DNA of 64,000 nt from Oegoconia quadripuncta (GCA_949316235.1 OX438741.1:39160962-39224961), one strand, 5' to 3'; shown: positions 1 through 11,809, counted from the first letter of the stretch. Made by a program: numbers and translations. Notes: generated from the letters alone by a model not told the origin.

Positions 1-320
1 ACTGCGAAGTAAAATTTGCAAACTTTTTAATGTTTCATAGAAAGGTAAAAGTTAAGAATTAATAACGGCTGCCTACATTTTATGTGTCGTCCGTCCCTCG
101 TAAAGACTTGGTAGTTAGTATGTAGGTACCGTCTACTGTGGACGCGACCGGGACACGGTCCGCGTGCAGCCGCCTTTGTATAATCCTGCTAATGAGTTGT
201 AGCAAGAAATACAGCGTCTTTGATCTTTGAAATAATCTTTACTGAAATACCTTACAAAATAACAAAGAAAAACTTAGGTAATAAACAGTGGTGCCTGAAC
301 TAGGTGTTCCTCCGCCTCCG

Positions 321-648
321 CCTCCGTGACTCAATGTAAACAACATAGGGCTTACGATTCGGAGGTCGCGGGTTCGATCCCCAACGGGGTACATATTTAA
401 GTACTCGGTTTGGTTGGTGATAGGGCATTTTAAATGTCCGCCTGGCTAGCTACCACCATCTTATCTAAATCTGCCGCCAAGCAGCAATGTTAATAACATT
501 GTTGTGATCCTGTTGTCAGAGATAAGATAGCCAGTCCCGCAAATGTGTTGGGGTTTCCGGGTTAGTACGCTGTCACCTTCGACCGCATCTTCACTTAACA
601 TCAGGTGTGATTGAGGTCAAGTACTAAACCGTCGTGCATAAAAAAAAA
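321..648 (+). repeat. SINE-A, full-length tRNA-derived SINE
   Basis: A tRNA-like head opens with CCTCCGTGACTCAATG and carries a pol III B-box-like GGTTCGATCC at 371-380. The tail reads ...CATCAGGTGTGATTGAGGTC... and ends in A9. The tail resembles LINE 3' UTRs seen at 3283-3450 and 53162-53345, as expected for a SINE mobilised by a partner LINE. Other copies are at 4139, 7112, 14823, 17698, 21344, 54306 and 61823. This is the most complete plus-strand copy. Confidence 0.85.
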
Positions 649-1935
649 TCCTGAGGTCCAAGCGTAAAAGAGCATAATGAAATATTTTAAATACCGTATA
701 AATAATATAAAGTACAGTTTCTTGTAAATAACTTAGAGCAACATATGTATGACGCTATGTAATAACAACCCGATTTTCATTTAAATACAATTCAAAACTT
801 CTCTGTATCTTCGTCTCTGTATCTGAATATCTCCTGTGTAACAGTACAATTATTGTGGTCACACATAACCACCAGAAATTTGCAAAATAACCGACTTCAA
901 TAAGGTCATAGAGTAATAACACTAATAAGGTTCTGCTCTCTCATCAGACTTCATCAAGTTTATCTTGAACCAACCTGGTGATTACCCTTTCAAATAAAAA
1001 CAGAATTATTGAAACCAATTCACAAATGTCTAAACACACATAACACAGTCGCATTTGTAACCTCCTCCATTTTGTAAGTTGGTTAAAATACATAAAAATC
1101 TATTGTTGACTCTCGGCTATGCTTTCATTACCACGTATTGACTTTTATGTCGTAAAAACTCCCTCAATCCATTTAATTTCCCTGAGAAGATCCAACTGCA
1201 AATACGATTCTAACTTATTTTTCACTTTACCTTGTGAAGGAAAAGGAATGGATAAAAGTGCAGGTAGGACAGATAGCTAACAAATGTACCAAGTCACTTT
1301 GCAATGCGAGAGGATGGTTTTGTGAGTGTCACACACAGTGCAGTGCAGTGATAGCCGCGTGTCATTCGTTGAACGCTATGTTGGGTTCGAGCGTGGTGCC
1401 ACCGCCTGATCTGATCTGATTAATTTTATTTATCGAATCAACGTGATAAGTTGTTTTAGAATTGGTTGTATTGTGATCTGTTTGATCTTAGAAAAGCTTT
1501 ATGAATTAAGTACCTAGATATGAGTTTCATAATCAGTTCAAACAATAAGCTTTGTGGTCTCAATAATATAACTCAGTGTACACTTTACACCTTTTACAAA
1601 AATTTAATGCATTATGACTACACGCTCTTATAAACATTTTTTTTTATTACTTATGTTAATTAGCCTATCTGATTACCATCTTAGCTCATATCTTAAAGAA
1701 ACGCTACAGTGCACAAATCAAATCTTTGTCACACACGAGTCCACACGACCCCCCGTTCCCCTCTTCCCTTACCCCTCTCCTCGTGCCACAGATGTCGACC
1801 CGCGCTTATTATTTGTTCCGATTAATTTTCGCGAACGTCCAACTTTTTTGTTTTGCAATTTCCGCTCCGTATGCTGGAGTGCTTTAAATTAATTATATAA
1901 GTAAACATTCGGACTCGTACGGATGCTCCGTAATC
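649..1935. other. No gene seen; AT-rich intergenic DNA
   Basis: Only short ORFs without domain-like composition. A pyrimidine-rich stretch lies at 1748-1782. I see no splice-bounded coding segment. Confidence 0.5.
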
Positions 1936-2532
1936 GTGGTGTCTGCCTTGCGGAGTGTTGACCCGCACGCCCATCAACCCAAGCAGGGTTTAGACACTGA
2001 ATATAATATATATAATAGTAATATATACAACCGTAAACATGTGTATGCTTTTCAGATTTGGCACTCCCGGGCTTTCTTTCCTCCATCCATAGCACGACTA
2101 TGCTCATTAGCAGGATTCTTAATGTTTCTAACCCTGCTGATTTGCAAGTGTCGGGCTTGTTGGTGTGTCGTGAATCCAAGAGCCAGCGCGCCAATGGAAA
2201 AGGGTAGGCAGAGTACTTGGGATGTAATCTCTGTTAAATCTCAGCATTCCGCATTATTGCAGCAATGCCAAAAGCCCTCGGAAATTGCAAGATTGTTGGC
2301 AGTCCCCGAAAAGGAATCCGGGCACTGGTTACACGCGCTCCCTTCGGTCAATTTAGGGACGATATTAGACCCCAGCTCGCTGCGTATTGCTGTTTGCCTT
2401 AGGCTTGGGGCCAAAGCATGCGAAAAACATCATTGCGTTTGCGGCCAGCTGGTAGACGACCTTGGACGTCATGGGCTTTCGTGTACCAGAAGTGTGGGTC
2501 GTCTTTACGACTTTTCATTGAACGACCATTGA
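1936..2532 (+). pseudogene. Retroelement-derived ORF fragment with Cys/His cluster
   Basis: The open frame ends at 2532. Its last ~110 residues (about 2190-2530) show a pattern I associate with the C-terminus of arthropod reverse-transcriptase ORFs: ARLLAVPEKESGHWLHALP, then RIAVCLRLGAKACEKHHCVC, then GRHGLSCTRSVGR. This gives a C..H.C.C..H...C metal-binding-like cluster. No RT core precedes it, so it is a 5'-truncated relic. The upstream half (1936-2150) has no recognisable homology and may be chance open frame. The exact clade is uncertain. Confidence 0.5.
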
Positions 2533-3282
2533 ATATGAGGGTAGTACGGTAATCTTATAAACCTCATTGCAGAATTGCAAATTTTATTTTGTTTTCTATA
2601 ATTTAATATAATTTAGTTAATGTACTTTAGTTTAATATAATTTTATGTTCTTTGATATAATTTTAAGTTGAAAATTTATATCACCAAAGTCTATATCCTC
2701 CAAATACACCAAGCAACTGTGTTAAAAGCTAAACATCCTCTAAACTGTTTAGACTATCTGTCTGTCTGTTCGGACCACGTATTACTGAGATACAGCCGGA
2801 GAAAGACGGGACACAACGCTGTCAAACACATAACACCGGGGGTGAACAATATAGGCGAAGAGGGATTTAGTATGTAGTTCCGAATGACGTTGTCGCGACA
2901 CACGCTGTTGCGAATATCTTTTTGAGTGGTACGCTGTTTCTAAAACTTATTAGATCGAAACCCACTATATCGAATGTTGAGCACTCGAAAACGTTGTTGC
3001 GACACCCGCAGATGCCAAAAACTTTTTAAATGTTTGATACGCTATTTCTAAGAAACGTAGCGAAACAAAATTAAAGAATTCAATTTTATAATTAAATAAA
3101 GAAATCAACAAAACCAAATGTTACATATTATTATGTAATTAATGTGTCTATTTAACAAAAATAACAACTGTGGAAAATTTAAGAGTTAAATTTTATAATT
3201 ATAAATAAATTGTTTGACATCTTTGACTATAGTGATAGAATTAGGTAGTATTTTTTTTTATTTTGGGAACTGAATTACCTTT
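2533..3282. other. No gene seen; AT-rich
   Basis: Low-complexity AT-rich DNA with oligo-A/T runs. Nothing recognised. Confidence 0.5.
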
Positions 3283-3450
3283 TTTTTTTTTTTTTTTTTA
3301 ATTAAAAACTGGTTTCGCGTTTGGCTACAATCTCACTTGATGGAAAGTGACGATGTAGCCGAAGATGTATCACGCGCACCCAGTAAATGCCTATTCACTC
3401 TAGACTTGAAGATCCCAAGGTTGTAAATGTCGGGAAAAACTCAATATAGA
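3283..3450 (-). repeat. LINE 3'-end fragment (poly-T start, family D)
   Basis: Starts with a T-run on the plus strand (a poly(A) tail on minus), followed by ATCTCACTTGATGGAAAGTG and GATGTAGCCGAAGATG. The same arrangement occurs at 53162-53345. The 'CTCACTTGATG' core is also in the SINE-A tail. Confidence 0.65.
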
Positions 3451-4138
3451 CGAGTGTTTAGCGCTATGGCACAGATTATTAGTTACTAAAGTAAATGGCT
3501 CTTATGAAATCCATAGTGCTCATTGTGCTTTTCTTTTGGAAAGTCGCTGCATGGCATTTTCATTCATTTTTAAATATTTTAGGTGGCGGAGTCCGTGGGA
3601 TATTTCCTTATTTCCTAAAATTCTCTCAACACTAGTCGGTAGCACGTTACAACAATAAATATTTGGTGTGACATGTTTTCGGGTTATGTTTAAATAGCTC
3701 GTGTGCGGTGACAGCCATAAGACGAAATGTGTAATATCAGCTGTGACGTCACCAGATTGACGACAGCCATGATATATGACCCTCTTTACACCTTTATGCA
3801 ATGAGTGGGTGCTCATCACACGCTTGGAACATTTCAAACGTCGTATAATTGGAGGTTGCCAACGCTGTGACTTGTTCTGTCCCGAGACAACATTAACTTA
3901 ATTAGGTAAACTCGTTTGTTTTGTCAGCTCATTTAAGTGTTGGCGGAGTGGGTATTTATCTATAACCGAGTAACCCTGGGACTCGACAATATTATTTATT
4001 TTCACATTATCCTGGTAACTTGGCGCACCCATTGGATAGAAACATATAACTTTTCTATGAGTTTATTGTACCGGCTCAGTCTGGCTGACACACAAAACAA
4101 ATCTTCATTATGTAGTTATAATTTGATGTAGCATAATA
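3451..4138. other. No gene seen
   Basis: An open frame on the minus strand at 3520-3837 has no recognisable domain, and I do not support it as a gene. Confidence 0.45.
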
Positions 4139-4250
4139 CCGTAACTCAATGAACAGGGTTTTCAAAACAGCGTGCGGGTTCGGTTCCCAACGGAGTACAT
4201 TGGTTGGAGCACATTTTAAATGTCCGCCTGGCGTCTCTAGTTCATAAACG
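4139..4250 (+). repeat. SINE-A fragment
   Basis: Diverged tRNA-like head with GGGTTCGGTTCCCAACGGAG, then the SINE-A body motif TTTAAATGTCCGCCTGGC. The 3' part is missing. Confidence 0.65.
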
Positions 4251-4392
4251 GAATGAGTTACGGACCTGTATTTGGATATTTTGAGTAGAATATTGACCCA
4301 AAACCGAAGGCTTCGTGTGTGGACCTATACGAAAAAGGAGCCGATTTATTTTGTCCTGTCTTCAGGATGCTGTTGAGTAAGAACACGCATTC

Positions 4393-4640
4393 ACGACCTG
4401 TTTGGTGTAGTGATTAGAAACTCTGACTGCTATACTAAAAGGTCGCAGGTTCGAATCCCGCTAGGGGCATATCTTTGTATGATGTATACAGACATATGTT
4501 CCCGAGTTATGGATGTTTTTCATTTAGAGAGGTATATAATATATATATTATCAACCATCTGGTATCCATAATACAAGCCTAGTTACTTAGTGTGGAACTA
4601 GATGTAACCCCTCTTCTTATGTTAATTGCTTATGTTTTGT
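4393..4640 (+). repeat. SINE-B, tRNA-derived
   Basis: Box A-like TGGTGTAGTGATTAG (4403-4417) and box B GGTTCGAATCC (4448-4458) with tRNA-like spacing. The body contains GAGTTATGGATGTTTTTCAT and ATCTGGTATCCATAATACAA. Related copies on minus lie at 14500-14700, 18340-18530 and 60970-61205, with fragments near 5714-5760 and 5938-5970. Confidence 0.8.
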
Positions 4641-4689
4641 AACATGTAATATAAATTGTAATGAAATTGTAAAGATGGAAACTATTTTA

Positions 4690-4845
4690 AAGATGTGCTG
4701 TTACGGAGTTTCTTGTCGCTTCTTCTCCCTAACCATAACACCTTGTGAAGCGATGTAGTTTAAAAAAATAACACGTTGACTATCAATAAGTGATATTAGG
4801 TATCCTACATTGAATAAAATATTTTAGATTTTGATTGAAAAAATT
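4690..4845 (+). repeat. LINE 3' UTR-like fragment
   Basis: Contains GGAGTTTCTTGTCGCTTCTT, AGCGATGTAGTT and ends TTGAATAAAATATTTTAGAT. A similar order (GGAGTTTCTTGCGTCG ... ACGAAGCGATGGTAG) appears at 12020-12080, in plus orientation, inside the inverted Jockey insertion. Confidence 0.5.
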
Positions 4846-7111
4846 TTTTTTTTGGATTTTGATTTTTTGATCTTCTTTCTTTCTTGTTCTTCTCATGGGA
4901 AAATTAGCCATTTGAACAAGCAGTAGTTTAAAAAATTTAAAATATGACTATTTTAAGTGTAGCCCAACAAAATTAGATAGATAGATAGATAAAGCGTTTA
5001 TTTGCATATTACAGAAACACATACAAAAATATTCGACGCAACAATCATTCTGCTTGGTGTTACTTTTTGACTTGGACATTCACGTAAAGATCATTTGCAA
5101 TCTACATTAGCGTAGGAGCACACCTGCGGAAGGTACTGCGGCGACACTTCGGCGACTGAATTATCGGTCGTAGTATTCGGTTGGCATCGGGCTTGCATGT
5201 GTGCTATGGACCATACATACCCTCTCCTAGTGAAAGCATTGGTTAGCATTATTCATTCAATTCATAAACGTTTCTAAATCTTCGATCTCTCTCAACATTC
5301 CTTCGGTAGCGATCGTGGAAGTTTTAAGTGAAATTCTTCCAGCGATCCCTTCCGACGAGGGTACTTAAGTTCAGGTTGCGATTGTACCTCCCCCTCCTCC
5401 CTCCGCTCCCCCCGCCATGCCCTTACAACTCAAGTTGTAATAACTCTTTATCTTTACTTGCCTCTCAACTCACTCGCTCCCTACATACATTAATTTTGTA
5501 CAATGTGCTAAGAGTAATAACTTCACCGTCTGTTTGTGTTTTTAATATAAAATTTCTTGAAGCAAGCAATAAGTGGAGAGGAAATTAAATATTTTCTTAA
5601 GCTCATTAGTGGAGACTTCTGTTATTTTTACGAAGTGTCTTCTCTTAAATGTTTATAATGCTCCCTGGTATTTTAACGAACGATTGATGACGATGAATAC
5701 GAACACGTGTATCCGAGTTATGGATGTTTTTCATTTATATATGTATCTACATATATAAATGAAAACAGCCACACTGAGTTATAACCCATTTGTGCTACTG
5801 CGGCACACACTCGCTCTTTGTATTTTCTATTCTTTACTTTTATTTGTATGTATATTTCTTTGTAATTTAAAATTTGTGTAGTTGTGTGAATAAATGCTTT
5901 ATCTATTTACAAAAAAAAATATTATTATAGTATATTAACCATTTGGTATCCATGATTCAAGCCTAGCAGCTTAGTATTTATTATTTAGTAAAATAGCTAC
6001 TATACCTAAGTATGAGATATTTGTTCCATACAACGATGCTAAAACATTGTTCAAAACTCAAAATTAACAAAATAAAATATGTCAGAAGATTATCGATATG
6101 TCATAAACAGTATCATGTTTCAAATCAAATCAAATCAAATCAAATCAAAATTTAAAGCTTTTGTCTGTGCATGATATCAGAAGAAGTGTATTCATTTATT
6201 TATTTCATTTTTGGAGAACTAACAACAAGAATTAAGTATATATTAATAATAAGGTCCCACATGTAAGTTTTTATATAAATAAGTTTCTCAGACTTATGTG
6301 CGTAATTATATAAATGAGATAACTTTTGAAAAAAGGTAAGACAATTACTTTAAAGTGTTTTGTTTTATCGATTATTTATAAATTTTAGATCAAAACAAAC
6401 GTGTCCCAACACTAGGCGGTTCTTACGAAACGTGTACAGAGTACGTCGACATCTATTACTTCTACTGATGTTAGTGTTGTGCAGATATCGATATAAAATA
6501 ATTAGGTAGCGATTTTACTATTATTATTACATGGTATGGGTGTTGTTATATTATTACTACCTACATGGACGACTAAAAAGTGATTCGCGTGGTTTATAAC
6601 CATTAACAGATTTCATGCTTTTGCCTTTTTATTACACTTAGCATACAGCACCACCAACCACACACGGCTGTGCACTTAGCAATATTAATTATTTATCACT
6701 CTATTCTGATCTGTTTATTCTGGATATACCCTGAATACGCTACCCGAGCTCTTAGCAATGTGAGTGCGGGTTCCTGTGACGCCGTTGTTTGGAAAGGGAT
6801 ATTTTAGGCCGCCTGCCCACGGCTGACGTTTTTCAGTGTATATTTGGTCCCGTGTAATTGTTTCGACCTCCGTCCCCAGACCCGTGTCTGTCCGCGTAAG
6901 GCGCGCACCGCTCGCAAAAACAGTCGGCCATTAATTGTTGAAGCGCGCGTTATTCATCTGTAATTGCGTCTATCTTGCGATTATTTTATGCACCAACATG
7001 TTAGCGTTTGACCTAAATTACTCATGATGTTAAGTGAAGAGGGCAGTTTCGAGACCTGTTTATCAATATTGCTGCTTGACTGCAGAGTTAGACAAGACCT
7101 GACCAGACGGA
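4846..7111. other. No gene seen; simple repeats and SINE-B scraps
   Basis: Holds an (ATAG)n run at 4974-4991, SINE-B scraps at 5714-5760 and 5938-5970, and an (AAATC)n run at 6120-6149. A moderately GC-rich stretch lies at about 6800-6930. No coding segment is supported. Confidence 0.5.
6120..6149. repeat. (AAATC)n microsatellite
   Basis: About six AAATC units. Such pentanucleotide runs often mark LINE 3' tails, but no LINE body was recognised beside it. Confidence 0.8.
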
Positions 7112-7200
7112 TATTTAAAAATACCATACCACTAATCGAACCGAGTATACCTAGTACTAAACATGTACCCCGCCGGAAATCGAACTCGCGACCTCTGTTT
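7112..7200 (-). repeat. SINE-A fragment
   Basis: Plus strand reads CATGTACCCCGCCGG then ATCGAACTCGCGACCTC, the reverse of the SINE-A B-box region. Confidence 0.65.
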
Positions 7201-8090
7201 TGTAATGAAATAAAATATCGTGGTGGTCAGTTGTTATAGAAAAAGTTTATCACATATCCCGGACATATAATAATTACCAGAGGTCAAATGCATCGATGAG
7301 AAATTACATATTCCGAGTTATTCAACGTCATGTTTAATTATAATAAATTAAATTAATGCCAATGCAATGTTTGAGTCAGGGGGCGCTTGTGGCGGAGTGC
7401 GTCTGTCCACTGCATTGTTACTCCCTGACAGCACAGATTGTGATTATACAAATAGTAGGTATATTGTATAACAAAGGAGCATAATAATATTTTTACGGCG
7501 AGGGCGCTATTTTGAATCCCGAGCGAAACCAGGGATTCTAGAGTAGAATCCCGAGCGTAGAGAGATATTCTTAAATAGAAGTGTAGCGAGTGTACAAAAA
7601 ATTAATTAAATGTCTCAAGAATGTGAATATTTTCACTCTAGATTTAAGCAGATTTTGAAGGAAATCTGTTTTTATTGACATCCTATCTTGTACCCAAAGT
7701 CATGCAAATAAACTATTTTCTATTTCTAAATTGAACTCTGAAAAATCTGGTCTTGACTCAGCAAGAAGTGGTACCTGTCTTTGATAGTAAAACGTAACAC
7801 AGCTTTAGACGTAATAGGTAAGTGTCTCTATTGTGACTGCAGTAATATTACTGTTTTACTGCCGGCATATTCCGGGAAGTCGGATCTGGGTCTCATTTTT
7901 ATTAGTTCAGCGAGATTTTGAGTGCAGCCATCGTTTGTATACTGGCCGTGAAGTCTTTATTTAAATGTCTTTTAAAACGTTAAATGATCATGTAGAGGAG
8001 GAGGCCGCGCCCCGCCGCCGCGCCGCCCGCGTCTATCGCGATCCGTTAATAACAAAGAACAGAACACTAAATATAAGTAAAAAATTCCGT
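7201..8090. other. No gene seen; short internal repeat
   Basis: GAATCCCGAGCG occurs twice about 30 bp apart (near 7515 and 7547), around the hairpin-like AGGGATTCTAGAGTAGAATC. A GC-rich patch (7996-8035) precedes the insertion site of the Jockey element. Confidence 0.5.
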
Positions 8091-10019
8091 AAATCGTTTG
8101 GACCTGTTCGACAGAAAGTCCCGTAAGATGAGTACGAGACGATCCGGAACACCGAGCTGATACAACTTGTATATCAGCCCGTTGTGCCAGACCTTGTCGA
8201 ACGCTTTCGCCACGTCGAAGAAAAGCGCCCCAGTCCCCCTACAGTTGTGGCGCTTACTGAGACCCGAGAGTATGTACTCCGTTATGCGGTGTACCTGTTG
8301 GACGCACGAGTGTTTGGCCCTAAAGCCAAACTGCTCGTTGATAAGAAGCTCGTTGGACTCGATGTGGTCCTTCAGCCGTTTGAGAAGGACGCGCTCGTAG
8401 AGCTTGGCGAGTGTCTTTAGGAGACTTATGGGACGGTAACTGGATGGGCAGTTACGGGGTTTGCCGGGCTTTTCAATGCCGATTACAATTGCCTCCTTCC
8501 AGACTTGTGGAAAGAGGCAGTTGCTTATCGAGGCATTAAAAATGGCTGCCAGAAGGGACAGAAGCGCCTCGGGGAAGTGCTTGAGCACTTTGTTGGAGAT
8601 GCCATCAGCACCAGGGGCTTTCCTGGGGTGTGACGACCCGATAAAGGATTTGACCTCATCGACCGAGACCGGTGGGAGAGTATCAGAGGGGGGGAGGGAG
8701 GTCCTGCGTTCGACCTCGCTGTCCACCTCATCGAGGTGCGCTCGGTCTACAGGGAAAGTGCTGGGAGAGCATTGGGCCTCGAGACTGTCGGCAAGGCACT
8801 CGGCCTTTTCTATGTCGTCGAACGCGGGGGAGAGATTAGGTCTCTCGAGTGGGGGCATAGGGGAGGTGGTGTCCGCCTTGAGAGATCGAGCCAACTTCCA
8901 GTAGGCCAGGTGAGAGGGCTCGATGTCTTTCAACAAGTTGTTCCAGCGAGTCTCACGCAGCTCATTGATGCGTTTCTTTACGTCCCTCTGTAAAGCGCGC
9001 ATCCGAGCCTTGTTGGGCTCGCTGGGAAAACTGTCGTAGGCTCGAGTGGCAGCTCTCTTTGCCCTGATCAGTTCCCTGGCGTCATCGGGCAGGTTCCAGC
9101 GATACTCAGGCGTCGCTGGGACCTGTCTCGAACAGTCGTTGATGACGCTCTGGGTGTGGCCGGTCAGGGCATCGATCGCCGAGACTGTCTCCTCCGCGGT
9201 GGAGAGGACCGCGGGGATACGACCGAGGAGGTCCGCACTGGAGGAGGCGAGGGTCTCCTCGAGCTTCCTCCAGTCGACCACGGTCTTGGTGACGGGGGTG
9301 GGGTCGGTGGACGCGCCTAACTGAACGAGTACGGGGCGGTGGTCGGAATTGAGATCGGCCATCGTTTCGATGAGCCGTAGCTTAAGGCTTACGTTTTTGA
9401 GGATGATCACGTCGAGCACGTCCGGACGATGGTCGACGCGATATGGAAAGTGAGTGGGGTGCATGGGGCCTATGATATCGAAGTCAAGCTCGTCGGCGAG
9501 CCTGTCCAGGATAACGCCCTTCGGATTGGGGGCAGTCGAGTTCCAACGTGGGTGTTTGCAGTTGAGATCGCCAGCCAGAATGACGGCGTCTCCTAGACTG
9601 AAGAGCGATTCTAAATCGCTCTCCAACTGCAAGCACGGTTTGGCACAGGACATGTAGACTGAAGCTATCGTGATGGGCTGATGGCCGGTCATTGCTAAGC
9701 GACAGACCGAGGCCTCAATGTTCTCGAGAGGAGGGGTCGGTAGGGGTATGCAGTGCAGGGACTTTTTGTAGTAGATAAGAGTGCCCCCCTTAGCGGCGGA
9801 CACCCTATCGTTCCTAACCAAATTGTAATTGGCGATTTTCGGATCGCGGGCAGAAGGTTTGAGAAATGTTTCCTGCACTAGCATGATATCGACTCGATTG
9901 TCGGAGAGAAACTCAGCACACTCCATACGCTGTTGGTAATTGAAACCGTCAGCGTTGAAGTAGGCTAGAGTTAGGGATCGGGGTTTGACTCTACTCTGCT
10001 GCGTTTGTGTAATAACCAT
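8067..10019 (-). CDS. Jockey-type ORF2: endonuclease-reverse transcriptase, 3'-truncated
   Basis: The ORF encodes an APE-type endonuclease followed by reverse transcriptase, the enzymes that nick target DNA and copy LINE RNA in place. The endonuclease spans about residues 15-235, with LVQETFLKP (catalytic Glu), GDLNC (Asp/Asn) and the C-terminal SDHRPV box. A linker follows, then RT from about residue 440 with RKAPGADGISNKVLK, SSYRPISLL, EQFGFRAKHSC and the first catalytic-Asp box ALFFDVAKAFDKVWH. The frame leaves the element at 8104 (after FLSNR) and runs into flanking DNA, so the FADD box, thumb and C-terminus are absent and it cannot be active. The ATG at 10019 overlaps the ORF1 stop as TGATG. 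It lacks stops over about 640 codons, so the insertion looks young. Jockey-clade assignment is by motif. Confidence 0.85.
   Translation of the reverse strand: MVITQTQQSRVKPRSLTLAYFNADGFNYQQRMECAEFLSDNRVDIMLVQETFLKPSARDPKIANYNLVRNDRVSAAKGGTLIYYKKSLHCIPLPTPPLENIEASVCRLAMTGHQPITIASVYMSCAKPCLQLESDLESLFSLGDAVILAGDLNCKHPRWNSTAPNPKGVILDRLADELDFDIIGPMHPTHFPYRVDHRPDVLDVIILKNVSLKLRLIETMADLNSDHRPVLVQLGASTDPTPVTKTVVDWRKLEETLASSSADLLGRIPAVLSTAEETVSAIDALTGHTQSVINDCSRQVPATPEYRWNLPDDARELIRAKRAATRAYDSFPSEPNKARMRALQRDVKKRINELRETRWNNLLKDIEPSHLAYWKLARSLKADTTSPMPPLERPNLSPAFDDIEKAECLADSLEAQCSPSTFPVDRAHLDEVDSEVERRTSLPPSDTLPPVSVDEVKSFIGSSHPRKAPGADGISNKVLKHFPEALLSLLAAIFNASISNCLFPQVWKEAIVIGIEKPGKPRNCPSSYRPISLLKTLAKLYERVLLKRLKDHIESNELLINEQFGFRAKHSCVQQVHRITEYILSGLSKRHNCRGTGALFFDVAKAFDKVWHNGLIYKLYQLGVPDRLVLILRDFLSNRSKRFTEFFTYI
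8091..8103. repeat. Left target-site duplication of the Jockey insertion
   Basis: AAATCGTTTGGAC, identical to 12336-12348. Flanking bases differ on both outer sides (CGT versus AAA before; CTG versus TAA after), so the identity is limited to the TSD. Confidence 0.85.
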
Positions 10020-11809
10020 CAACGGGCCGACTCAGTGTTAAAGGAGGAGATGGCGGCGATAACACGCGAGAATTTGACGGCGAGGGCGAGACGCTCTTCC
10101 CTCATGCCGTTGGTGGCTCTGAGCTGCTGAGCCAGCTCAGCGATTTCGTCAACGTTGAAGACGCTGGCGAAATCGCAAACTAGTGCAAAGTCGTCCTCCG
10201 CCGAGAAGGCGGAGGGCGAGGATGGGGGGCGTGAGGCGCGGGGGGCGGTTCTCCTGACCGGTGAGGCCGGCGCAGGAGGGGGGTTGGCCGCGGCCGCAGG
10301 CAGCTGAACCGGCCTGCGGACCGCGGGTGGAGGCGCGGGGGCGGCGACCTTTGCCCACGATGGGCGCAGGTCGGCGGGTGGGGAAAAACGAGTCAGCCCG
10401 GGGATGAGGGGCCGCGGTCCGAGCGCAGGGAATTGCGGCCCGGATGGGGGAGGGGGTCGCGGCCTAGGGGTCGCGGTCGGGGCAGCGGCGCGCTTGGGAG
10501 CGGCGCGCCCCCTGCGCGGGGCCATCGGGCATCCGCGGTAATTCGCCGGATGACCGGTGGCACCGCACAGGACGCAGCTCGGAGGCTCGCTGCATTCCGC
10601 CCTGTCCTTGGGACGAGGGCAATCGGGGGTCCCGTGACTGCCGAGGCACTTTACGCACCTGGCAGTCGCAAAGCAGTTACGGGCGGAGTGCCCGTAAAGC
10701 TGACAGCGGTGGCACTGTCCGGGCGGTCCCTTTTTGTTGGGGGGCTCCACTTTGATGCCCGAGAGCGAGCAGACGGCCGCCAGCTTGTTGGCGATCGCCT
10801 TCCCTCCTTCGGTCATCGGGAGGATGACCAGCACCATATCGTAAGCCGATTTGGTGCGGCCATGGAACATGCGGTGGACCTCCAGCGCAGGGAACCCCTG
10901 CGCGTTGAGGTCCTCGCGAATCTCCCTAGAGTCGAGCTCTTTGGGGACTCCGCGTATAACTACGCGGAAGAGCCGCTCATCCTCTAGGGCGTAAGTGTGA
11001 AAGCCGATGGATTCGGCTTTCAGGAGGGCCGTGAAGCGGCGGTGATCGTCCGAGGTGGGAACCTCGACTTTAATGCCTTGCGGCGTGGTACGGGCGTGCG
11101 TGAACGCGATCTTCCTCTCGTTAAGTAGAGAGGAGACGCGGCTCCACTTCGCTTTCTCCTGTATGAAAACAGGCGGGGGGCGAGTGGAGCGAGGCTGACG
11201 GGGAGCCTGTGAGGCAGGCGGGGAGGACGCGCCCGGCGGAGATGCGGGCGCGCGCGGCGGCGAGGCGGCCGCGAGAGGGGCGGGGGGAGCGGCGACTGCA
11301 GCGCTCTTTTTGGGAGGCTGGCCGGCTGAGGTGGAGGAAGAGGCGTCAGATTTGGCCTTACGCCTCCTCTTCTGCCTCTATCCCACCGTGACGAACTCGT
11401 CCTCGGCGGAAGAAGAGGACGAGTTGGAGTTGGCCTCCGACTCGTAAGAGTCGGGGGATTCGGCGGACGCCGTGTCCATGCTCTCCTGAGAGCACGGAGA
11501 CTCGTCCTCCGATGTCGAAGTGCGTTCGCCCCTAACGGGCGAACGCTCGCGCTCCGAGTGAGCGGGGGAGGGGGAGCGGACGCGCTTAGAAGAAGCGGCC
11601 GGTAAATTTGGCGTGAATACCACGTCCGGCGACAAGGACGGCGCCGCCGCCTCCGTTGCCGAAACGGCTGGAGCGGAGGGGGGCGCGAAGGCCAGAAGGG
11701 CCTCCTGGTAGCTCATGCCGAGCTGAGCCAGAAGGGCTGGCGACGAACCGGCGACTACCTTCCGGAAAAGGCGTCCCCGGCACGTACTCGCGGATTCCGA
11801 CGACGACAT
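10019..11809 (-). pseudogene. Jockey-type ORF1 (gag-like, three CCHC knuckles) with one in-frame TAG
   Basis: The ORF encodes the RNA-binding ORF1 protein of the same element. The first ATG (11809) follows an upstream in-frame GTG. One frame runs 597 codons to the TGA at 10021-10019, interrupted only by TAG at 11380-11378 (codon 144); I translated the whole span and saw no other stop or frameshift. The N-terminal third is Ser/Pro/Glu-rich. A PRE_C2HC-like region covers about codons 290-390 (LFRVVIRGVPKELDSREI ... MFHGRTKSAYDMVLVILP). Three zinc knuckles follow: CHRCQLYGHSARNC, CVKCLGSHGTPDC and CVLCGATGHPANYRGC. A Pro/Ala-rich tail ends the protein. The stop is followed by AGGCAGAAGAGG, a basic stretch, and a C-to-T change in CAG would explain it. 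The ORF1-ORF2 TGATG overlap suggests translational coupling. Confidence 0.85.

Noticed and set aside
371..380. B-box-like sequences as tRNA genes (also 4448, 15074, 62050, 63590)
   Set aside because: No complete cloverleaf follows. Each belongs to a SINE head with diverged arms and a long body and tail.
8167..9657. Several plus-strand ORFs of 67-147 codons
   Set aside because: They are antisense shadows of the Jockey ORF2, whose minus-strand frame carries the EN and RT motifs.
10433..10987. 184-codon plus-strand ORF
   Set aside because: Antisense to the CCHC-bearing ORF1. No domain of its own; the length is explained by high GC.
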